Part shown: positions 7,080 to 9,293 of the stretch, piece by piece
How the letters are laid out: the number at the start of each line of letters is the position of its first letter
How positions within the stretch are numbered: position 1 is the first letter of the stretch
Assembly: GCA_964517075.1 (NCBI GenBank)
Contig: CAZFAT010000340.1
Location: forward strand, 1 to 9,293
From: CAZFAT01 sp964517075
Lineage (GTDB): Bacteria; Acidobacteriota; Vicinamibacteria; Vicinamibacterales; SCN-69-37
Reading direction: 5' to 3'
Length of the DNA: 9,293 nt
Notes under the pieces: model-generated
Databases searched by the model: none
The model's input: only the letters and a program-made list of their open reading frames with translations
Told to the model about the DNA's origin: nothing
Program-made: the position numbers and the translations under genes

Positions 7080-7147
7080 GCATTGACGATCTTCGATCGG
7101 GCATTGACGATTGATTGAGAATTGCCGATGGGCGATTGTCGATTGAG
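7080..7147 (+). repeat. GATTG-rich heptamer-like repeat, left arm
   Basis: GCATTGACGAT occurs at 7080-7090 and 7101-7111, 21 bp apart. From 7113 to 7147 the sequence reads in 7-bp steps: GATTGAG, AATTGCC, GATGGGC, GATTGTC, GATTGAG. The stretch is much more AT-rich than the surrounding genes. It faces a right arm of the opposite orientation. Confidence 0.7.
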
Positions 7148-7189
7148 GGCCTCGCGCCCGCCTGGCCGCCGCAGCCTTGCGCCGCCTTC

Positions 7190-7258
7190 GATCGTCAATC
7201 CGTTCAAATCCCCCAACTGTCATTCAATCGTCAATCACCCAATCAACCAATCATCAAT
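7190..7258 (-). repeat. GATTG-rich repeat, right arm in inverted orientation
   Basis: This stretch carries the complement of the left-arm units. TCAATCGTCAAT at 7224-7235 is the exact inverse of ATTGACGATTGA at 7103-7114, and GATCGTCAAT at 7190-7199 is the inverse of 7082-7091. The units towards 7258 (CCAATCAACCAATCATCAATG) are spaced 7-8 bp. Together the arms could form a large imperfect hairpin around the GC-rich core at 7148-7189. Confidence 0.7.
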
Positions 7259-7272
7259 GGAGGACTCAGATA

Positions 7273-7285
7273 CCCCCCGGGGGGG
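7273..7285. repeat. C6G7 homopolymer palindrome
   Basis: Six C are followed directly by seven G, giving a perfect 12-bp self-complementary core at 7273-7284 plus one extra G. It lies 96 bp before the propeller gene start. It has no loop, so a transcript could not fold it as a normal hairpin; a role as a DNA-level site or cruciform is possible but unproven. Confidence 0.6.
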
Positions 7286-7299
7286 ACCGCACCGCGAGT

Positions 7300-7318
7300 G
7301 TCCCAGGAGGCTGGCGAC
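7300..7318 (+). other. Small hairpin in the region upstream of the propeller gene
   Basis: GTC-CCAG (7300-7306) pairs with CTGG-c-GAC (7311-7318) with one bulged C, and shows GAGG in a four-base loop. It has no T-tract. The function is unknown and chance formation is possible in GC-rich DNA. Confidence 0.3.
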
Positions 7319-7354
7319 TGCCTGATGCCGCTATTGGCTCGATCGATCCCGGCG

Positions 7355-7375
7355 CCTGCGGTATTCTTCAGGGGA
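7355..7375 (+). promoter_or_regulatory. Shine-Dalgarno of the propeller gene, with -10-like box and short stem
   Basis: AGGGGA (7370-7375) lies 5 nt before the ATG at 7381 and supports that start. Its first bases can pair in a CCTG (7355-7358)/CAGG (7369-7372) stem. TATTCT (7362-7367) in the loop resembles a -10 box, but a start of transcription from it would leave almost no leader, so the -10 and the Shine-Dalgarno readings compete. No clear -35 box is visible. Confidence 0.4.
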
Positions 7376-7380
7376 CTCCT

Positions 7381-9293
7381 ATGAGACTCCGAACTCTCCC
7401 TCTCATGCTGCTGATCTCCCTCGCCGCCGGGCTGGCGCTTCACGCGAGCGACTGGCCGGAGTGGCGGGGGCCGTCGCGTGACGGGCGATCGGCCGAGACC
7501 AAGCTGCCGGAGCGCTGGTCCCCCGCCGGCGAGAACCTCGCGTGGACCCTGCCGTTTGGCGGCCGATCGGCGCCTGTCGTCTTCGGCAACCGGTTGTATG
7601 TGCAGACCGCGACGCCCGGCGACACGTCGCTGACCCAGGAACGCCTCGTGGCCGTGGACGTCACCTCGGGCAAGGTCGCATGGGAACAGCGGTTCAGTAT
7701 CTACCTGAGCGACGTCCCGCAGGGCCGCGTGGGATGGGCCTCGCCGGCCGTCGACCGCGAGACCGGCAACATATTCGTCTTCACGGTGGCTGGCCAGCTC
7801 GTCGCCGTCTCGCCCGGCGGCAAGGTGCTCTGGGATCGGTCGCTGACCGAGGAGTACGGCGTCATCACCACGCACGGCGGACGGACGACCTCACCCATCA
7901 TCGATGGCGACAAGGTCATCCTCAACGCGCTGCTTCAGAACTGGGGGCCCGACCTCGGGCGGCCGGGCAATCGCTACTTCGCGTTCGACAAGCGCACGGG
8001 ACAGACCATCTGGGTCAGCTCCCCGCAGGCGCGCCACTACGACACCAACTACTCGACGCCCATCGTCGCCACCGTGGACGGCACGCGGCTGATGATCGTT
8101 GGTGGGACCGACGGCGCCTTTCACGCGCTGCAGATCGAGACGGGCAAGCCGGTCTGGAACGTCGAGGTCAGCAAGCGCGCCATTCTCAACAGCCCCCTCT
8201 TCCGCGACAACGTCATCTACATCACCCACGGTGAGGAGAACATCGACACGACCCAGATGGGGATGGTGGCCGCCATCGACGCGACCGGCGCCGGCGCGCT
8301 GCCGAAGACCGCGTTCAAGTGGGTCCAGCACGGTTTCCTGCCGACGTTCTCGTCGCCCGTCATGGACGCCGAGCGGCTGTACTCCGTGGACAACGGCGCG
8401 ATTCTCGCCGCCTTCGACCTGAAGACCGGCGGTGAAGTCTGGACGAAAACCCTGGGTACGCTGCAGAAGGGATCGCCGGTCCTCGCCGACGGCAAGCTGT
8501 ACATCGGCACCGAGAACGGCAAGTTCTTTATTCTGCGGCCGAGCGCGAAGGGCGCCGAGGTCCTGGATGAGGACGTCGTCGGTCAGGCCGGCAGTCCCGA
8601 TCCCATCGTCGCGTCACCCATCGTGGCCGACGGCCGGGTGTATGTGACGTCGATGGAGCGCGTCTACGCGATTGGCACGCACCGCCCCTCGACGACCAAG
8701 CCGGCGGCGCAGGCGCGTCCCGCGGCGTCGACCGGGCCCGTCGCCCAGATTCAGGTCTTCCCCCACGAAGTGATGCTCGACCCGGGCGGCAAGCAGGCGT
8801 TCACGCTGAAGCTGTTCGACGCGAGGGGCAACTTCATCCGCCAGGCGCCGGCCTCCGAGGCGCAGTGGTCCGTCGAGTTGCTGCAGGGCACGGTCGGTGC
8901 TGACGGCACCTACGTGGCGCCCAAGGCGGGCAGCGCGGGGTTCGTGAAGGCCACCGTCGGCGCCGTGTCCGGCCAGGCGCGCGTGCGCGTCCTTCCGCCG
9001 CTGCCGCTCACCTACGACTTCGAGGGCATCAAGGGACCGATGCCGTGGTGGACGGCCAACGCGAAGGTGCAGGCCACGACCATCGAGGGCAATGGCGTGA
9101 TCCTGCGGCCGCGCGACGACACCGTCGGCCGCCGCGCCCGCGTGATCATGGGACGGCCCACCTGGTCGAACTACACCATCGAGGCCGACGTGCGCGGACT
9201 CGAGATGCGCCGCCAGCGCGGTGACATCGGCCTCGTCAACCAGCGCTATATGCTCGTGCTCTTCGGCAACGGCCAGAAACTCGAGTTACACCC
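7381..9293 (+). CDS. Secreted PQQ-like beta-propeller protein with Ig-like and C-terminal domain (3' partial)
   Basis: The first 637 residues are visible and the frame is open at the window end. A signal peptide is clear (about 1-22, RLR then LPLMLLISLAAGLALHA), followed by DWPEWRGPSRDG, the usual opening of this secreted family in Acidobacteriota and Planctomycetota. Propeller blade motifs ending in a tryptophan recur: DVTSGKVAW (93-101), SPGGKVLW (144-151), DKRTGQTIW (203-211), ETGKPVW (253-259) and DLKTGGEVW (346-354). The propeller ends at about 433. An Ala/Pro/Thr-rich linker follows, then an Ig-like domain at about 454-540 (IQVFPHEVMLDPGGKQAFTL...). A new domain begins at about 543 (YDFEG...), which looks like a concanavalin-like fold, perhaps carbohydrate binding; this is inference. 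Relatives are called BamB-like or PQQ-binding-like, but enzymatic activity is not shown. It is likely exported to the periplasm or outside. Confidence 0.88.
   Translation, partial: MRLRTLPLMLLISLAAGLALHASDWPEWRGPSRDGRSAETKLPERWSPAGENLAWTLPFGGRSAPVVFGNRLYVQTATPGDTSLTQERLVAVDVTSGKVAWEQRFSIYLSDVPQGRVGWASPAVDRETGNIFVFTVAGQLVAVSPGGKVLWDRSLTEEYGVITTHGGRTTSPIIDGDKVILNALLQNWGPDLGRPGNRYFAFDKRTGQTIWVSSPQARHYDTNYSTPIVATVDGTRLMIVGGTDGAFHALQIETGKPVWNVEVSKRAILNSPLFRDNVIYITHGEENIDTTQMGMVAAIDATGAGALPKTAFKWVQHGFLPTFSSPVMDAERLYSVDNGAILAAFDLKTGGEVWTKTLGTLQKGSPVLADGKLYIGTENGKFFILRPSAKGAEVLDEDVVGQAGSPDPIVASPIVADGRVYVTSMERVYAIGTHRPSTTKPAAQARPAASTGPVAQIQVFPHEVMLDPGGKQAFTLKLFDARGNFIRQAPASEAQWSVELLQGTVGADGTYVAPKAGSAGFVKATVGAVSGQARVRVLPPLPLTYDFEGIKGPMPWWTANAKVQATTIEGNGVILRPRDDTVGRRARVIMGRPTWSNYTIEADVRGLEMRRQRGDIGLVNQRYMLVLFGNGQKLELH

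Larger units (their letters stand above)
7072..7380. other. 309-bp gene-free spacer with stacked repeats and hairpins
   Basis: No coding frame here has family similarity or a credible start. From left to right it holds the left GATTG arm, a GC-rich core, the inverted right arm, a C6G7 palindrome (7273-7285), a small hairpin (7300-7318), a -10-like TATTCT (7362-7367) and a Shine-Dalgarno. It likely contains the end of the oxidoreductase transcript and the promoter of the propeller gene. Neither is firmly located. Confidence 0.6.

Noticed and set aside
5917..7104. 395-codon minus-strand frame opposite the oxidoreductase
   Set aside because: No domain is visible and the composition is that of a shadow frame; the plus strand shows complete Gfo/Idh/MocA motifs.
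7080..7258. CRISPR array or integration site in the repeat spacer
   Set aside because: The units are degenerate 7-8 bp steps in two opposing orientations, with no uniform repeats and spacers, no cas gene and no integrase.
7115..7384. Small plus-strand frame across the repeat spacer (about 89 codons)
   Set aside because: It crosses the repeat arms and the C/G run, has no similarity I recognise and overlaps the start of the propeller gene.
1..9293. A novel defence, mobile or biosynthetic gene system
   Set aside because: Every coding region fits a known broad family, all lie in one orientation with normal lengths, and no unexplained coding block remains.

Overview
The window is a GC-rich bacterial chromosome segment. 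All genes are on the + strand and the order looks ordinary. The best taxonomic guess is Acidobacteriota, Vicinamibacteria-like. This is an inference from the large two-module MacB/FtsX permease, the secreted PQQ-type propeller protein opening with a W-P-x-W-R-G motif, a Gfo/Idh/MocA oxidoreductase, and low-complexity heptamer-like repeats between genes. No rRNA, tRNA, CRISPR array, transposase or phage gene is visible.

Region 1 (1-3383) is the distal part of a dipeptide/oligopeptide-type ABC importer operon. It holds the C-terminal half of a DppB/OppB permease, a complete DppC/OppC permease, and the two ATPases DppD and DppF. Genes overlap or sit 3 bp apart, so translational coupling is likely. 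Both ATPases carry all nucleotide-binding motifs and the C-terminal four-cysteine (Fe-S type) motif. The solute-binding protein is not in view and may lie upstream. The permeases resemble the actinobacterial branch of the family as I remember it.

Region 2 (3384-3508) is a short spacer with two hairpins that could end the importer transcript. Region 3 (3509-5920) is one 803-residue MacB/FtsX-type permease with two permease modules and no ATPase beside it. Region 4 (5921-7071) has a 56-bp spacer with a tandem heptamer and a possible leaderless promoter, then a complete cytoplasmic NAD(P)-dependent Gfo/Idh/MocA oxidoreductase.

Region 5 (7072-7380) is a 309-bp gene-free spacer and the least ordinary part of the window. 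It contains two facing arms of GATTG-rich heptamer-like repeats around a GC-rich core, a C6G7 palindrome, a small hairpin, and a Shine-Dalgarno that could be partly sequestered. Region 6 (7381-9293) is a secreted PQQ-like beta-propeller protein followed by an Ig-like domain and the start of a probable concanavalin-like domain. It runs off the window.

The genes after the importer do not form an obvious single pathway. I see no new defence, mobile or biosynthetic system. The intergenic repeats and the mixed apparent ancestry of the importer are the points most worth checking.
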